Source of the DNA: Streptococcus timonensis
GTDB taxonomy: Bacteria; Bacillota; Bacilli; Lactobacillales; Streptococcaceae
Reading direction: 5' to 3'
DNA length: 64,000 bases
Assembly (NCBI RefSeq): GCF_900095845.1
Contig: NZ_FMIX01000004.1
Coordinates: 937,501-1,001,500, forward strand
The notes below the pieces were generated by a model. That model saw only the letters and a program-made list of their open reading frames with translations, ran no database searches and was not told where the DNA came from. Of the stretch, positions 1 to 12,041 are shown one piece after another. Each line of letters begins with the position of its first letter. The stretch's first letter is position 1. Both the position numbers and the translations under genes were made by a program.

Positions 1-1
1 C

Positions 2-145
2 GATGATAAGGATTTAGTAGGCCAAGGCTATGTCACTTCTGATAGACCTAGCTTTGAAATGGTTGCAGAAAAAAATGTAGAAAAAGCTATCTTCCTTAAA
101 GTTTGGTGGAATGGTTTTGTTCGATTCGTAAACGAAAAATTATAA
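2..145 (+). CDS. dacA: D-alanyl-D-alanine carboxypeptidase (PBP3), C-terminal end only
   Basis: Partial gene running in from the left edge; 47 codons plus TAA are visible. The tail contains RPSFEMVAEK and ends KVWWNGFVRFVNEKL, which I recognise as the amphipathic C-terminal membrane anchor of the streptococcal low-molecular-weight penicillin-binding protein DacA. That enzyme trims the terminal D-Ala from peptidoglycan stem peptides at the outer face of the membrane. The catalytic domain is outside the window. A gene of this type next to the suf operon is the arrangement I recall in S. pneumoniae. It converges with the permease gene on the other strand and shares a terminator with it. Confidence 0.8.
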   Translation, partial: DDKDLVGQGYVTSDRPSFEMVAEKNVEKAIFLKVWWNGFVRFVNEKL

Positions 146-176
146 AAAAAAAATCGCGATTTACGCGATTTTTTAT
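146..176. terminator. Bidirectional terminator between dacA and the permease gene
   Basis: TCGCG (154-158) pairs with CGCGA (164-168) around loop ATTTA, flanked by an A-run on the left and a T-run on the right. It therefore reads as an intrinsic terminator on both strands. It overlaps the stop codon of the minus-strand permease. Confidence 0.85.
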
Positions 177-1570
177 TTATCTTCTAAAACAGTTGAATGT
201 TTATATCCATAAGTAAAGTAGATAATAATGCCTATTAGGAGAGCAATCCCAAAGGCTATCCATGTTTCAACTGTATACTGAAGCATAAAAGATAAACAGA
301 TTAGAATAGAAAAGATTGGTAAAACTGGAACCAGTGGGGTTTTAAATTCTCCCTCTTTGGGCATCCCTTTATCTTTTCTCAGTTTGATAATTCCATATGC
401 TAACAGAATCAAATAAGCCAAGGTACAGATATTTAAAAAGGCTGCAATACTTGCTAAAGAGAAAATTCCTGCAGCTATTGCTGAGACAATTCCTGTTAAA
501 ATTGTTGCATTTTTTGGAATACGACTTGTCTTAGTCACTTGTTTAAAAGTTTGAGGCAATAGTCCATCACGAGCCAAGCTATAAATCATTCTAGACAAAG
601 CATAAGTCATGGAAATACATACAGTTATCAATGTAAAAATAGCAACGAGTGACACATAGTTGGCAGCCCATCCAATACCGATACTTCTCAAAGCATAGGC
701 TACTGCATCGTCAACATTGAGTTTGCTATAATGAACAATTCCAGTCAGCACTAATGTTACTAAGGCATAAAGAATGGTTACAATAGTAAGAGATAAAACA
801 ATACCACGAGGAACGTTCTTTTGTGGATTTTGAATTTCGTCAACAGCCATTGAAATTGACTCAAAACCTAAGAAACCAAAGAACATAAGCGAAGCACCTG
901 CCATAATACCAGAGCTACCTCCATATATCTTACCAAAACCAAATGGTGCAAAGTCGGACCAGTTTTCTGGTTTGATGTACCAGATTCCAACCAAGATAAA
1001 CAAAGCCAAGGCTGAAAATTTTAATACAACTAGTATTGAATTGAAATGCAAGGCAGCTTTCGAATTTAAAAGTACAAGTCCTGTCACTAATACCAATACT
1101 AGTATGGGCAAGAGATCGATATAAGTTCCCTGTTCTGGATTAAAGGTTCCATTTAAGACTTGAGGCATTGATATTCCAAAGTTACTTAGCAAGCCTTTAA
1201 AGTATGCTGCCCAACCCGAAGCAACACCAGAAACAGCTGTCACGAATTCCATAATTGTGAGCCAACCAGCTATCCAAGCTGGAAATTCACCCAAAATTGC
1301 GTATAAGTAACTATAAGCTCCACCAGTTGCCGGAACACGAGATGCAAACTCAGCAAAAAAGAGAGCTGAAAGTGACACACATAGAGCAGAAATTACTATT
1401 GAAACTACCAATGAGGGGCCAGCCAGAGTTGCTGCTGCAGTTCCAGTGATGGTAAATATTCCTGTACCAACCATGGCACCAATTCCCAAGAGAATTAAAT
1501 CCCATAATTTCAAATGACGATGCATTTCAGTCTTACCCAGACTAACATCTTTTGTCCTAAAAATATTCAT
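173..1570 (-). CDS. APC-family amino acid permease
   Basis: 465 residues, almost entirely hydrophobic, with about twelve predicted membrane helices, typical of the amino acid-polyamine-organocation superfamily. The first helix carries GIGAMVGTGIF (about residues 29-39), the substrate-backbone binding motif of the family, and FFGFLGFESISM in the middle matches helix 6 of cationic/YfnA-like permeases. It probably imports an amino acid by proton symport; the substrate cannot be told from sequence. The ATG is preceded by GGGGAT and a good promoter. It is monocistronic: sufB ends upstream with its own terminator, and the dacA terminator closes it. Confidence 0.85.
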   Translation of the reverse strand: MNIFRTKDVSLGKTEMHRHLKLWDLILLGIGAMVGTGIFTITGTAAATLAGPSLVVSIVISALCVSLSALFFAEFASRVPATGGAYSYLYAILGEFPAWIAGWLTIMEFVTAVSGVASGWAAYFKGLLSNFGISMPQVLNGTFNPEQGTYIDLLPILVLVLVTGLVLLNSKAALHFNSILVVLKFSALALFILVGIWYIKPENWSDFAPFGFGKIYGGSSGIMAGASLMFFGFLGFESISMAVDEIQNPQKNVPRGIVLSLTIVTILYALVTLVLTGIVHYSKLNVDDAVAYALRSIGIGWAANYVSLVAIFTLITVCISMTYALSRMIYSLARDGLLPQTFKQVTKTSRIPKNATILTGIVSAIAAGIFSLASIAAFLNICTLAYLILLAYGIIKLRKDKGMPKEGEFKTPLVPVLPIFSILICLSFMLQYTVETWIAFGIALLIGIIIYFTYGYKHSTVLEDK

Positions 1571-1600
1571 ATTTATCCCCCATTTACTGATTTTTGTATT

Positions 1601-1629
1601 ATTCTACCATATATCGTTTTAAATGTGAA
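1601..1629 (-). promoter_or_regulatory. Promoter of the amino acid permease gene
   Basis: On the minus strand TTCACA (1624-1629) and TAGAAT (1601-1606) are 17 bases apart, with TGG before the -10 (extended -10). It lies about 30 bases upstream of the permease ATG. Confidence 0.65.
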
Positions 1630-1649
1630 TATTTATAAACTAAAATTAT

Positions 1650-1683
1650 TAAAAAAACAGAACAAATATAACATTCGTTCTGT
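1650..1683 (-). terminator. Terminator of the suf operon
   Basis: ACAGAAC (1657-1663) pairs with GTTCTGT (1677-1683). Read on the minus strand it is followed by a run of Ts (complement of the A-run at 1651-1657), just downstream of the sufB stop. Confidence 0.75.
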
Positions 1684-1698
1684 CTTTGTTCATATAAC

Positions 1699-3111
1699 CT
1701 AGCCAACTGATCCTTCCATCTCATAGCTAATCAAGCGGTTAAGCTCGACAGCGTATTCCATTGGAAGTTCTTTTGTAAATGGCTCTACAAATCCCATGAC
1801 AATCATCTCAGTTGCTTCAGATTCTGACAGACCACGGCTCATAAGGTAATAGAGTTGCTCTTCAGAAATCTTAGATACCTTGGCTTCGTGCTCCAAAGCT
1901 ACTTGCGAGTTGTGGATTTCATTAAATGGAATAGTGTCAGATGCTGACAAGTCATCCATGATAATGGTGTCACACTCGATGTGAGAAACAGATTTCTTAG
2001 AGTTCTTATTGAAAGTCACTTGTCCACGGTAGTCAACCTTTCCTCCACCTTTAGCGATAGATTTAGAGACAATAGACGAGCTCGTATGTGGAGCATTGTG
2101 GATCATTTTGGCACCAGTATCTTGGTGTTGCCCTGCATTGGCAAAGGCAATCGAAAGCATGGTACCACGCGCTCCTTCTCCATCTAGGTAAACAGATGGA
2201 TATTTCATAGTCGTTTTTGCACCCAAGTTTCCATCAATCCACTCAACAGTCGCATCTTTCAAAGCTTTAGCACGTTTGGTTACCAAGTTATAAACGTTGT
2301 CAGACCAGTTTTGGATGGTTGTATAACGCATGTAAGCTCCATCCAAAGCAAAGATTTCTACAATGGCAGCGTGCAAGCTGTTGCTTGAATAAGTTGGCGC
2401 TGTACATCCTTCTACGTAGTGAACACTTGCTCCCTCATCAACGATAATCAAAGTACGTTCAAACTGACCAGTATTTTCGTTATTAATACGGAAGTAGGTT
2501 TGAAGTGGAATATCTACCTTCACTCCTTTTGGTACATAGATGAAGGTTCCACCAGACCATACTGCTGAGTTAAGGGCAGCCAACTTGTTATCCGTCGGCG
2601 GTACCAACTTAGCGAAGTATTGTTTAAACAAGTCTGGGTATTCCTTGAGGGCAGAATCCGTATCTGTAAAGATGATACCTAACTTCTCAAATTCTTCCTT
2701 CATGTTGTGGTAAACCACTTCTGACTCATACTGGGCAGAAGCTCCAGCTAGATAGGCACGCTCAGCTTCTGGAATCCCAATCCGTTCAAAGGTTTCTTTG
2801 ATTTTTTCAGGAACGTCATCCCATGAACGAGCTGGTTTATCAGATGGTTTTTGGTAGTAGATCAAGTCATCAAAGTCAATCTCTGACAAGTCTGCTCCCC
2901 AAGTTTGCATGGGCATTTTCATAAAGGTTTCGTAAGATTTCAATCGAAATTCTAACATCCACTCAGGCTCACCCTTAGCAGCGGATAATTCACGAATAAC
3001 CCCTTCGTTCAATCCTTTACCTGTTGATAAGATTGGTTCCACATCATCATGGAAACCAAATTTATATTCACCAAGATCGATTGGTTTTGGTTCTACTCTT
3101 TCTTCAGCCAT
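1699..3111 (-). CDS. sufB: Fe-S cluster scaffold protein SufB
   Basis: Core subunit of the SufBCD scaffold that builds iron-sulfur clusters in the cytosol. An upstream in-frame start at 3156 exists, but the ATG at 3111 has AAAGGA in front and gives 470 residues beginning [10 protein letters not shown], the usual streptococcal length. The C-terminal beta-helix domain keeps the cysteine of HIECDT (about C380) and the histidine of LEHEAK (about H408), equivalent to the residues essential in E. coli SufB. It is the last gene of sufC-sufD-sufS-sufU-sufB and ends at an intrinsic terminator. Confidence 0.97.
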   Translation of the reverse strand: MAEERVEPKPIDLGEYKFGFHDDVEPILSTGKGLNEGVIRELSAAKGEPEWMLEFRLKSYETFMKMPMQTWGADLSEIDFDDLIYYQKPSDKPARSWDDVPEKIKETFERIGIPEAERAYLAGASAQYESEVVYHNMKEEFEKLGIIFTDTDSALKEYPDLFKQYFAKLVPPTDNKLAALNSAVWSGGTFIYVPKGVKVDIPLQTYFRINNENTGQFERTLIIVDEGASVHYVEGCTAPTYSSNSLHAAIVEIFALDGAYMRYTTIQNWSDNVYNLVTKRAKALKDATVEWIDGNLGAKTTMKYPSVYLDGEGARGTMLSIAFANAGQHQDTGAKMIHNAPHTSSSIVSKSIAKGGGKVDYRGQVTFNKNSKKSVSHIECDTIIMDDLSASDTIPFNEIHNSQVALEHEAKVSKISEEQLYYLMSRGLSESEATEMIVMGFVEPFTKELPMEYAVELNRLISYEMEGSVG

Positions 3112-3168
3112 AATATCCTTTCTTTCATTCTTCATTTCCAGTGATTTATAAGACAAAAGAAACTTGTC

Positions 3169-6095
<2,927 letters not shown>

Positions 6096-6122
6096 TTACT
6101 TCTCCTAAAAGATACGAGGGAA

Positions 6123-6893
6123 TTACAATTCTTCCTTGTAGTCATAGCCAAGTTCTTCAGCTAATTTTGCGTATCCTTCACGTTCCAAACGAGCTGCCAA
6201 TTCAGGACCACCAGAAAGCACTACACGACCATCCATCATTACATGCACCACATCAGGTGTAATGTAGTTAAGGAGACGTTGGTAGTGAGTAATAATCATG
6301 GCACCGAAGCCTTCACCACGCATAGCATTAACACCTTTAGAAACAACTTTAAGGGCATCAATATCAAGACCAGAGTCAATCTCATCCAAAAGTGCAAATG
6401 TTGGTTCCAACATCAACAGTTGAAGAATTTCATTGCGTTTCTTTTCACCTCCAGAAAAACCTTCATTGAGGTATCGCTCAGCCATTTCTTCTTTCATGTT
6501 AAGCAATTCCATTTTCTCATCCAATTTAGTGATGAAATCACGCACTGAAATTTTTTCGTCATCTTCTTTACCAGCATTCATAGCTGCACGAAGAAATTCA
6601 GCATTTGTAATTCCAGGAATTTCTGATGGATATTGCATAGCAAGGAAAAGTCCCATACGAGCACGCTCATCAACTTCTAACTCAAGGATGTTCACTCCGT
6701 CAAATAGAACCTCACCTTTGGTTACCTCATAGTTAGGGTTTCCCATGATAGCTGCAGAAAGAGTTGATTTACCAGTTCCATTTGGTCCCATGATAGCTGC
6801 AATCTCTCCTGTTTTAAGGGTTAAATTAACCCCCTTCAAAATTTCCTTACCTTCAATTTCAACATGAAGATCTATAATCTCAATTACTGACAT
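6123..6893 (-). CDS. sufC: Fe-S assembly ATPase SufC
   Basis: 256-residue ABC-type ATPase of the soluble SufBC2D complex. Walker A is GPNGTGKST (about 36-44), followed by the SufC-specific signature SGGEKKRNE and Walker B ALLDEIDSGLD. It has no membrane partner; ATP hydrolysis drives rearrangement of SufB-SufD. It is the first gene of the suf operon, with AAAGGA seven bases before the ATG and a terminator of the previous unit just upstream. Confidence 0.97.
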   Translation of the reverse strand: MSVIEIIDLHVEIEGKEILKGVNLTLKTGEIAAIMGPNGTGKSTLSAAIMGNPNYEVTKGEVLFDGVNILELEVDERARMGLFLAMQYPSEIPGITNAEFLRAAMNAGKEDDEKISVRDFITKLDEKMELLNMKEEMAERYLNEGFSGGEKKRNEILQLLMLEPTFALLDEIDSGLDIDALKVVSKGVNAMRGEGFGAMIITHYQRLLNYITPDVVHVMMDGRVVLSGGPELAARLEREGYAKLAEELGYDYKEEL

Positions 6894-6935
6894 CTTAATT
6901 CCTTTCTTAATGTATATATACTCTTACTAGTATAG

Positions 6936-6962
6936 CAAAAAAAAGCCTGAAAGGCTTTTATT
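6936..6962 (-). terminator. Terminator of the fRMsr-dnaX-DUF3272 unit
   Basis: AAAGCC-TGAA-AGGCTTT hairpin. On the minus strand it is followed by eight Ts, directly after the DUF3272 stop codon. The suf promoter must lie between here and 6893; a TATACT at about 6932-6937 (minus strand) is a possible -10, without a convincing -35. Confidence 0.8.
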
Positions 6963-6980
6963 TTGTCTATAATGTAAGCG

Positions 6981-7175
6981 CTACTTTCTCCTTTGGATAT
7001 GGTCATCTATGGCATTGATTATTTTTCCCATAATATAAGAGATACGAAAATTTCTCAGGATCAAAATAGCCCAGAGCAAGGCCATGATATAGCGTTGTTC
7101 CATGACTGATTCATTAAAATAATAAGTCTCAGCAGCTGTAAACAAGGCCATAATGATAAATTGTTGTCTGTTCAT
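6981..7175 (-). CDS. Small membrane protein, DUF3272-like
   Basis: 64 residues with one or two hydrophobic segments (MALFTAAETYYF and MALLWAILIL) and a basic tail ending QRRK. I recognise it as the small conserved protein that follows dnaX in streptococci (DUF3272); its function is unknown. It starts 18 bases after the dnaX stop with only a weak ribosome-binding site, so it is probably translated by coupling, and it ends at the terminator. Confidence 0.75.
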   Translation of the reverse strand: MNRQQFIIMALFTAAETYYFNESVMEQRYIMALLWAILILRNFRISYIMGKIINAIDDHIQRRK

Positions 7176-7193
7176 AGTCTTATTCTTAAAAAT

Positions 7194-8858
7194 CTAATCT
7201 TCTGTTATGGTTACTTTATCTGCTAAAAATTCAAAACCTTGAGGGAGTACTGACTCCTCAACATCTTCCTTGATATCTTGTCCTTGAGATGATTTAGCCC
7301 TAGCAGAAAAGTCTGCTCGAACTTCTAGCCATTCTTCTTGTGAAATAGCTAAAATTTCTGGAGAAAAACCAGCTGCTTGACTAAGAATATTGCCAAACAT
7401 TAGATTCAAATTATCTCGTTTCATAGTTTGGCCAGCATTGAAGTTTGATTCAAAGGCGAGAATAGCATGACGTTCATTGGCCGCAACAGGTTGAGAACCA
7501 GCTAAAAGTGCCTTATCAGGGCCTGATAAACTTTCAATAACTTCTCCCCATGCATTTTGAAGACGGATTAGATTTTGACGGGCTAAATCAGGACTTTCAA
7601 CAGCTTCTTGAAGGATGGAATGAACCTTATTACGATCCACACGATAAACAGACTTACTGCCAGACTGTCTAATTACTGGTGATGCTGTTGGTTTTGAACT
7701 TGATCCAGAATTAGAAAGAGCCTGTTTCAAACGTGCCACTTCTTCCCTAAGCGAAGCTAATTCATCAGCTACTTGACCTGATAAAGCTGGTTTAACTTCA
7801 AGCTCTGCTAGGCGAATGGTCATCATTTCAGCATAAATCTTAGGCTGAAGACTGGCCTTCATATCAGCTAGACTTCTAGTAGCTATGGTAATCATTTCAA
7901 ATAGGAGATCCTGTGACAGAGATAAGTTATCCTTGAATGTTTGACTATGGTGAGTGTTTTCTCCTCCCGTCTGAACAATCAAAATATCTCGTAAGTACTG
8001 CAGCAAATCTGTCACAAAACGTGTCATGCTCTTTCCGTTATCAAAAATCACCTGAAGATTTTCTAAAGCACGGGTAACATCTTTTTGAGCTATTGCAGCC
8101 ACATAGTCGTCCAAGGCGCTAAGACTAATGGTTCCAGTGATTTCCTCTGAAATGGCTGTTGTCAATCTATCTTCATTGGTGAGACTTAAAGCTTGATCTA
8201 AAATTGACAAAGCATCTCGCATACCACCTTCAGCTCTTCTAGCAATAATTTCAACAGCTTCTGTTTCGTAATCAATTCCTTCTTTTTCTAAAATCTGGAA
8301 GATATGATCTCGAATATCCTGAGTCTTAATAGATTTAAACTCAAATCGTTGAACACGAGACAAAATTGTCGCAGGAATCTTATGAAGCTCAGTCGTTGCC
8401 AAAATAAATACTACATTTGGTGTTGGTTCTTCCAGTGTTTTCAAAAGTGCATTAAAGGCACCAGTCGAAAGCATATGAACTTCGTCGATGATATAAACTT
8501 TATAGTGAGCAACACTAGGAGCATAGGTAGATTTGTCACGAATATCTCTAATCTCATCGACCCCATTGTTAGAGGCAGCATCCATTTCAATAACATCTTC
8601 CAAACTACCATCTGTAACAGCCTGGCAAATGTAACAGTTATTACAAGGCTCCCCCGCCACTTGATTAGGACAGTTCATGGCCTTAGCAAAAATCTTAGCC
8701 ACACTAGTCTTACCAGTTCCACGAGGACCTGAAAATAGATAGGCGTGGCTTATTTTTTCCTGTTCAACAGCTTGTTTAAGAGTTTTTGCTACCACCTCTT
8801 GACCTACTAGCTGTGAAAAAGTCTGGCTTCTATATTTTCGGTAAAGGGCCTGATACAT
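7194..8858 (-). CDS. dnaX: DNA polymerase III subunit gamma/tau
   Basis: Clamp-loader ATPase of the replisome, 554 residues. Walker A is GPRGTGKT (44-51), the zinc module has Cys63, Cys72, Cys75 and Cys78, Walker B is DEVHML, and TILSRVQRFEFK follows. Domain III (clamp-loader collar) runs to about 360, then comes a low-complexity linker and a tau-like C-terminal domain, so this is the full tau form. I saw no obvious slippery A-run with a stop for a short gamma form. Its ATG overlaps the stop of the upstream gene (TAATG), showing tight coupling. Confidence 0.97.
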   Translation of the reverse strand: MYQALYRKYRSQTFSQLVGQEVVAKTLKQAVEQEKISHAYLFSGPRGTGKTSVAKIFAKAMNCPNQVAGEPCNNCYICQAVTDGSLEDVIEMDAASNNGVDEIRDIRDKSTYAPSVAHYKVYIIDEVHMLSTGAFNALLKTLEEPTPNVVFILATTELHKIPATILSRVQRFEFKSIKTQDIRDHIFQILEKEGIDYETEAVEIIARRAEGGMRDALSILDQALSLTNEDRLTTAISEEITGTISLSALDDYVAAIAQKDVTRALENLQVIFDNGKSMTRFVTDLLQYLRDILIVQTGGENTHHSQTFKDNLSLSQDLLFEMITIATRSLADMKASLQPKIYAEMMTIRLAELEVKPALSGQVADELASLREEVARLKQALSNSGSSSKPTASPVIRQSGSKSVYRVDRNKVHSILQEAVESPDLARQNLIRLQNAWGEVIESLSGPDKALLAGSQPVAANERHAILAFESNFNAGQTMKRDNLNLMFGNILSQAAGFSPEILAISQEEWLEVRADFSARAKSSQGQDIKEDVEESVLPQGFEFLADKVTITED

Positions 8859-9355
8859 TATACTTTCTCCTCAAACATTGAAAAGTTCCATTCTGTTTTA
8901 TCTAGCAAAATAGATACAAACTCTTCTAAATACTTCTGATCAATTTCATCATAATCATCTAAAACAGATGAATCCAAATCCAAAACAGCCAAAAGCTGTC
9001 CTTTTTTAACCATAGGAACAACAATTTCACTAAGTGCTTTACTATCACAAGAAATATAGTTAGAATAGTTCTTTACATCCCCAACAATGACCGATTGACG
9101 ACTGGCTGCTGACTCACCACAAACACCCTTAACAAGAGCAATTCTCACACAAGAAACGCCACCTTGAAAAGGACCTAAAATAAGCTCGTTACCATCAAAC
9201 AAATAGAAACCTGCAAAAACCGTATTGGGAAAAGTTGATTTTAGTAAGGCACTTGCATTTGATAGATTAGCTAAAACATTGGGCTCTCCTTCTAGGAGAA
9301 GAGAGAGCTGTTCATTAAGTGTTTGATAAAGAACTTCTTTTTCTGAATATAACAT
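8858..9355 (-). CDS. Free methionine-(R)-sulfoxide reductase (GAF domain)
   Basis: 165-residue single GAF domain. It has the three cysteines of the fRMsr family: Cys69 (GVSCVR), Cys79 (GVCGES) and Cys103 (SCDSKA). Cys103 is in the place of the catalytic residue and the others of the resolving residues. The enzyme reduces free Met-R-sulfoxide in the cytosol using thioredoxin. It is the first gene of the dnaX unit. There is no Shine-Dalgarno sequence: an extended -10 lies six bases from the ATG, so the mRNA may be leaderless. Confidence 0.9.
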   Translation of the reverse strand: MLYSEKEVLYQTLNEQLSLLLEGEPNVLANLSNASALLKSTFPNTVFAGFYLFDGNELILGPFQGGVSCVRIALVKGVCGESAASRQSVIVGDVKNYSNYISCDSKALSEIVVPMVKKGQLLAVLDLDSSVLDDYDEIDQKYLEEFVSILLDKTEWNFSMFEEKV

Positions 9356-9361
9356 AGAACC

Positions 9362-9370
9362 ATTATATCA
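9362..9370 (-). promoter_or_regulatory. Extended -10 promoter abutting the fRMsr start codon
   Basis: TGATATAAT on the minus strand ends six bases before the ATG at 9355. The expected transcription start therefore falls on or next to the A of ATG. No AGGAGG-like sequence lies between. Confidence 0.6.
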
Positions 9371-9394
9371 AAAAATACTAGTAGAAAAAAGAAA

Positions 9395-9422
9395 AATCCC
9401 TTGTTTTAAAAACAAAGGATTT
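9395..9422 (-). terminator. Terminator of rpsA
   Basis: Long A/T-rich hairpin (arms 9395-9408 and 9409-9422, one G-U wobble on the minus strand) followed by a T-rich stretch, just after the rpsA stop codon. Confidence 0.75.
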
Positions 9423-9440
9423 ATTGATTCTTTAATCAGA

Positions 9441-10643
9441 TTAAAGTTCGATGTCTCCGAACAAGTCAGCCATTGAAAATCCAGTTTGTGTTTCTGGAAG
9501 TTCAAAGTCACGTTTTTCTTGACGTTTTGGACGACGTGGACGTGGAGCGCGTTTTTCTTCTTTTTGTCCTTCTTCTTGAGCTGGACGTTCTTCAAGAGCT
9601 TTGATAGAAAGTGATACGCGTTCTGCATCTGCGTTAACATCAAGGACTTTAACAGTAACTTCTTGACCAACAGTAAGAGCTTCTTTTGGATTTTCAATAC
9701 GTTTGTGTGAAATTTGTGATACGTGAACAAGTCCATCGATACCTGGCAATACTTCAACAAATGCACCGAAGTCAGTCAAACGTTTAACTGTTCCTTCTAC
9801 AACATCACCTTTAGCCAATTTTTGCTCAACGCCATCCCATGGTCCAGGTGTTGTAGCTTTAAGTGAAAGTGAAACACGTCCTTCTTCTTCGTTAAGATCA
9901 AGGATTTTAACTTCAACTTCTTCACCAACAGTTACAACTGATTTTGGTGAAACGTTGCGTTCGTGTGACAATTCAGTTAAGTGAACCAATCCATCAACAC
10001 CACCAAGGTCAATAAATGCACCAAAGCTTGTGATGCGCGCAACTTTACCAGTTACAACATCACCAACAGCTAATTTACCAAATACTTCAGCACGAGCTGC
10101 TGCTGTAGCTGCTTCAACAACTTCACGACGTGAAAGGATGAAGCGGTTTTCTTTAGCGTCAACTTCTTTGATTTTAGCTTCAAATTCTTGACCTACAAAA
10201 CGCTCAGTGTTGCGTACGAAACGAGTGTCCAACATTGAAGCTGGGATAAATCCACGTACACCTTCAAATTCAACTGAAAGTCCGCCTTTAACAGCGCGAG
10301 TTCCTTTAACTGTAACAACTTCTTCTTCGCGTCCTACAAGTTTGTCCCATGCTTTGCGAGCTTCAAGGCGTTTTTTAGATACAAGGTATGTTACTGTATC
10401 AGTATCTTTACCAACTACTTGACGAAGTACAAGAACATCCAATACTTCACCTACTTTTACAAAGTCATTGATATCTGCATCACGATCGTTTGTCAATTCG
10501 CGAAGAGTCAAGACACCTTCAACACCAGTTCCAGAGATTGCAACGTTAGCTTGAGTAGCATCTACTGTCAATACTTCAGCACTAACAACATCACCAGGTT
10601 CAACTTGGCTAACGCTATTTAGCAAATCTTCAAATTCGTTCAT
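9441..10643 (-). CDS. rpsA: 30S ribosomal protein S1
   Basis: 400 residues with four S1 RNA-binding repeats (roughly 15-85, 105-170, 190-258 and 275-345), the short form typical of low-GC Gram-positives, and an acidic/basic tail rich in Arg, Pro and Glu. The repeats show the usual GxVxxITxFGAFVDL pattern. S1 binds mRNA on the small subunit and helps initiation. The ATG has a near-perfect GGAGG. The leader holds a small hairpin (10663-10683) just before the ribosome-binding site. It is followed by its own terminator. Confidence 0.96.
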   Translation of the reverse strand: MNEFEDLLNSVSQVEPGDVVSAEVLTVDATQANVAISGTGVEGVLTLRELTNDRDADINDFVKVGEVLDVLVLRQVVGKDTDTVTYLVSKKRLEARKAWDKLVGREEEVVTVKGTRAVKGGLSVEFEGVRGFIPASMLDTRFVRNTERFVGQEFEAKIKEVDAKENRFILSRREVVEAATAAARAEVFGKLAVGDVVTGKVARITSFGAFIDLGGVDGLVHLTELSHERNVSPKSVVTVGEEVEVKILDLNEEEGRVSLSLKATTPGPWDGVEQKLAKGDVVEGTVKRLTDFGAFVEVLPGIDGLVHVSQISHKRIENPKEALTVGQEVTVKVLDVNADAERVSLSIKALEERPAQEEGQKEEKRAPRPRRPKRQEKRDFELPETQTGFSMADLFGDIEL

Positions 10644-10662
10644 CTAAAAAATCCTCCAACAA

Positions 10663-10683
10663 TCAAGCCTTTCTATAGCTTGA
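10663..10683 (-). promoter_or_regulatory. Small hairpin in the rpsA leader
   Basis: TCAAGC (10663-10668) pairs with GCTTGA (10678-10683) immediately upstream of the rpsA Shine-Dalgarno sequence. It could affect translation of S1, which is self-regulated in some bacteria. That role is inference only; the stem is just six pairs. Confidence 0.3.
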
Positions 10684-10807
10684 CATACTTATAATTTTTT
10701 TTCCTAAGCACCCGCAAGGACATGTTTATATCGTTCACGTCTTTCAATTATAAAAATAAAATACCCTAAGATATTTTCCCTTTAATCTTGAATTTATTAC
10801 CTAAGAA

Positions 10808-10879
10808 CTGGGGTAGCTGGATTCGAACCAACGCATGAGGGAGTCAAAGTCCCTTGCCTTACCGCTTGGCTATACCCCA
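10808..10879 (-). tRNA. tRNA-Gln (UUG anticodon)
   Basis: 72 bases. The acceptor stem TGGGGTA pairs with TACCCCA plus discriminator G, the T arm contains GGTTCGAATCC, and the anticodon loop CTTTGAC gives UUG, reading CAA for glutamine. It lies 9 bases downstream of tRNA-Tyr on the same transcript. CCA is not encoded. Confidence 0.97.
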
Positions 10880-10888
10880 ATAGTGATA

Positions 10889-10969
10889 TGGAGAGAGAGG
10901 GATTCGAACCCCCGAACCCGAAGGAGCGGATTTACAGTCCGCCGCGTTTAGCCTCTTCGCTATCTCTCC
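10889..10969 (-). tRNA. tRNA-Tyr (GUA anticodon)
   Basis: 81 bases with a long variable arm (class II). The acceptor GGAGAGA pairs with TCTCTCC plus discriminator A, and the anticodon loop CTGTAAA gives GUA for tyrosine. It is the first of the Tyr-Gln pair; a promoter lies directly upstream. Confidence 0.97.
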
Positions 10970-10986
10970 GACAATCAACAAAGTTT

Positions 10987-11015
10987 ATTATATCATGAAA
11001 TTTTACAAAAAACAA
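10987..11015 (-). promoter_or_regulatory. Promoter of the tRNA-Tyr/tRNA-Gln pair
   Basis: On the minus strand TTGTTT (11010-11015), a 17-base spacer, then TATAAT (10987-10992) preceded by TGA. It ends 17 bases before the tRNA-Tyr 5' end and sits immediately next to the stop codon of the DUF2969 gene. Confidence 0.75.
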
Positions 11016-11018
11016 GCA

Positions 11019-11249
11019 CTATTTTGCTAAATTGTAGTTTTCAATCAATACTTCAACAGCTTGGTCAAGTTTCTTATAGAAAGCATCTACATTCCCATTC
11101 TTGATGATGGCAAATTGATTGTCTAATTCGGCAATTTCACCAATAATCTTTTTCCCAATAGTTAACGTATAACCATCATATTTTTCTTTCCCAACTAATA
11201 CAGTTGCATCTGATAATTGAATTTCAATTTTTTTATCTTTTTTACTCAT
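11019..11249 (-). CDS. DUF2969 family small protein
   Basis: 76 residues, soluble, charged, starting MSKKDKKIEI with a compact alternating beta pattern. I recognise it as the streptococcal/lactobacillar DUF2969 family, whose function is unknown. The ATG has AAGAGG upstream. It is followed at once by the tRNA promoter and lies downstream of the pcp terminator, so it is probably monocistronic. Confidence 0.8.
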   Translation of the reverse strand: MSKKDKKIEIQLSDATVLVGKEKYDGYTLTIGKKIIGEIAELDNQFAIIKNGNVDAFYKKLDQAVEVLIENYNLAK

Positions 11250-11301
11250 ACCATACCTCTTTTCACTTTATCTATTTTACAAGAAATTCCCTAATCTAGC
11301 A

Positions 11302-11340
11302 AGAAAAAACTCTCTATCAAGCTTAGCTTGATAGAGAGTT
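11302..11340 (-). terminator. Terminator of the pcp operon
   Basis: Perfect 15-base inverted repeat, arms 11308-11322 and 11326-11340 with loop TTA. It is followed on the minus strand by a T-run (complement of 11304-11309). It is one of the strongest hairpins in the window. Confidence 0.9.
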
Positions 11341-11383
11341 TAATGAATAAAATAAGGAATTTTTAAATTTGAATATTGAATCA

Positions 11384-12028
11384 TTAGTGAGTCGCCCCTC
11401 CGACTAATTTCAAATCTTTATCTTTATGGTCTACGATAGCACCAATCGCAGCTTCGATACCTCTGACAATATCTCTTAAGCACATGGATGCAGTATTAGG
11501 CTTATTTACCACTTGTTCTGTCATATAGGGAATATGCATAAAACCTGCCCTCATATTAGGGAATTTCTTATTCGCTAAATAGAGTGCCTGATACATCAGA
11601 TGATTGCAAACAAAGGTTCCTGCTGAATTGGATACTGCTGCAGGCAGCCCTTCTTCTTTTATAGCTTGTACCATTGCTTTGATAGGGAGTGTGCTAAAAT
11701 AGGCTGCTTCTCCATCAAGGCGAATGGGAGTGTCAATCGGTTGATTTCCTTGGTTATCTGGAATTCTAGCATCATCTTGATTGATAGCAACTCTCTCAGG
11801 AGTTAAACTCGCTCTTCCTCCTGCTTGTCCGATGCAAAGCACCACATCTGGGTGGTATCGATTTATTTCTGCTTCTAAAACCTCTGCTGATTTATAAAAG
11901 ACTGTTGGAATCTCTACCCAGCGAATCTCAGCTCCATGAATTACAGACGGTAATGATTTAACTGCTTCTAGAGCTGGATTGACCTTTTCACCACCAAAAG
12001 GATCAAATCCTGTAACTAATATTTTCAT
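11384..12028 (-). CDS. pcp: Pyrrolidone-carboxylate peptidase (pyroglutamyl peptidase I)
   Basis: Cytosolic cysteine peptidase of 214 residues that removes N-terminal pyroglutamate from peptides. The catalytic triad of family C15 is visible as Glu78 (LTPERVA), Cys141 (GTFVCNH) and His165 (FMHIPY). It follows the DUF969/DUF979 membrane pair, which suggests that pair handles pyroglutamate or related compounds; this is inference from context. It ends at a strong terminator. Confidence 0.95.
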   Translation of the reverse strand: MKILVTGFDPFGGEKVNPALEAVKSLPSVIHGAEIRWVEIPTVFYKSAEVLEAEINRYHPDVVLCIGQAGGRASLTPERVAINQDDARIPDNQGNQPIDTPIRLDGEAAYFSTLPIKAMVQAIKEEGLPAAVSNSAGTFVCNHLMYQALYLANKKFPNMRAGFMHIPYMTEQVVNKPNTASMCLRDIVRGIEAAIGAIVDHKDKDLKLVGGATH

Positions 12029-12041
12029 TTTATTTCCTTTA

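Noticed and set aside
8304-8732. 142-codon open frame on the plus strand
   Set aside because: Antisense to dnaX, no ribosome-binding site or family resemblance; shadow frame.
9368-9766. Lysine-rich 132-codon frame on the minus strand
   Set aside because: Alternative frame of the repetitive 3' end of rpsA running through its terminator.
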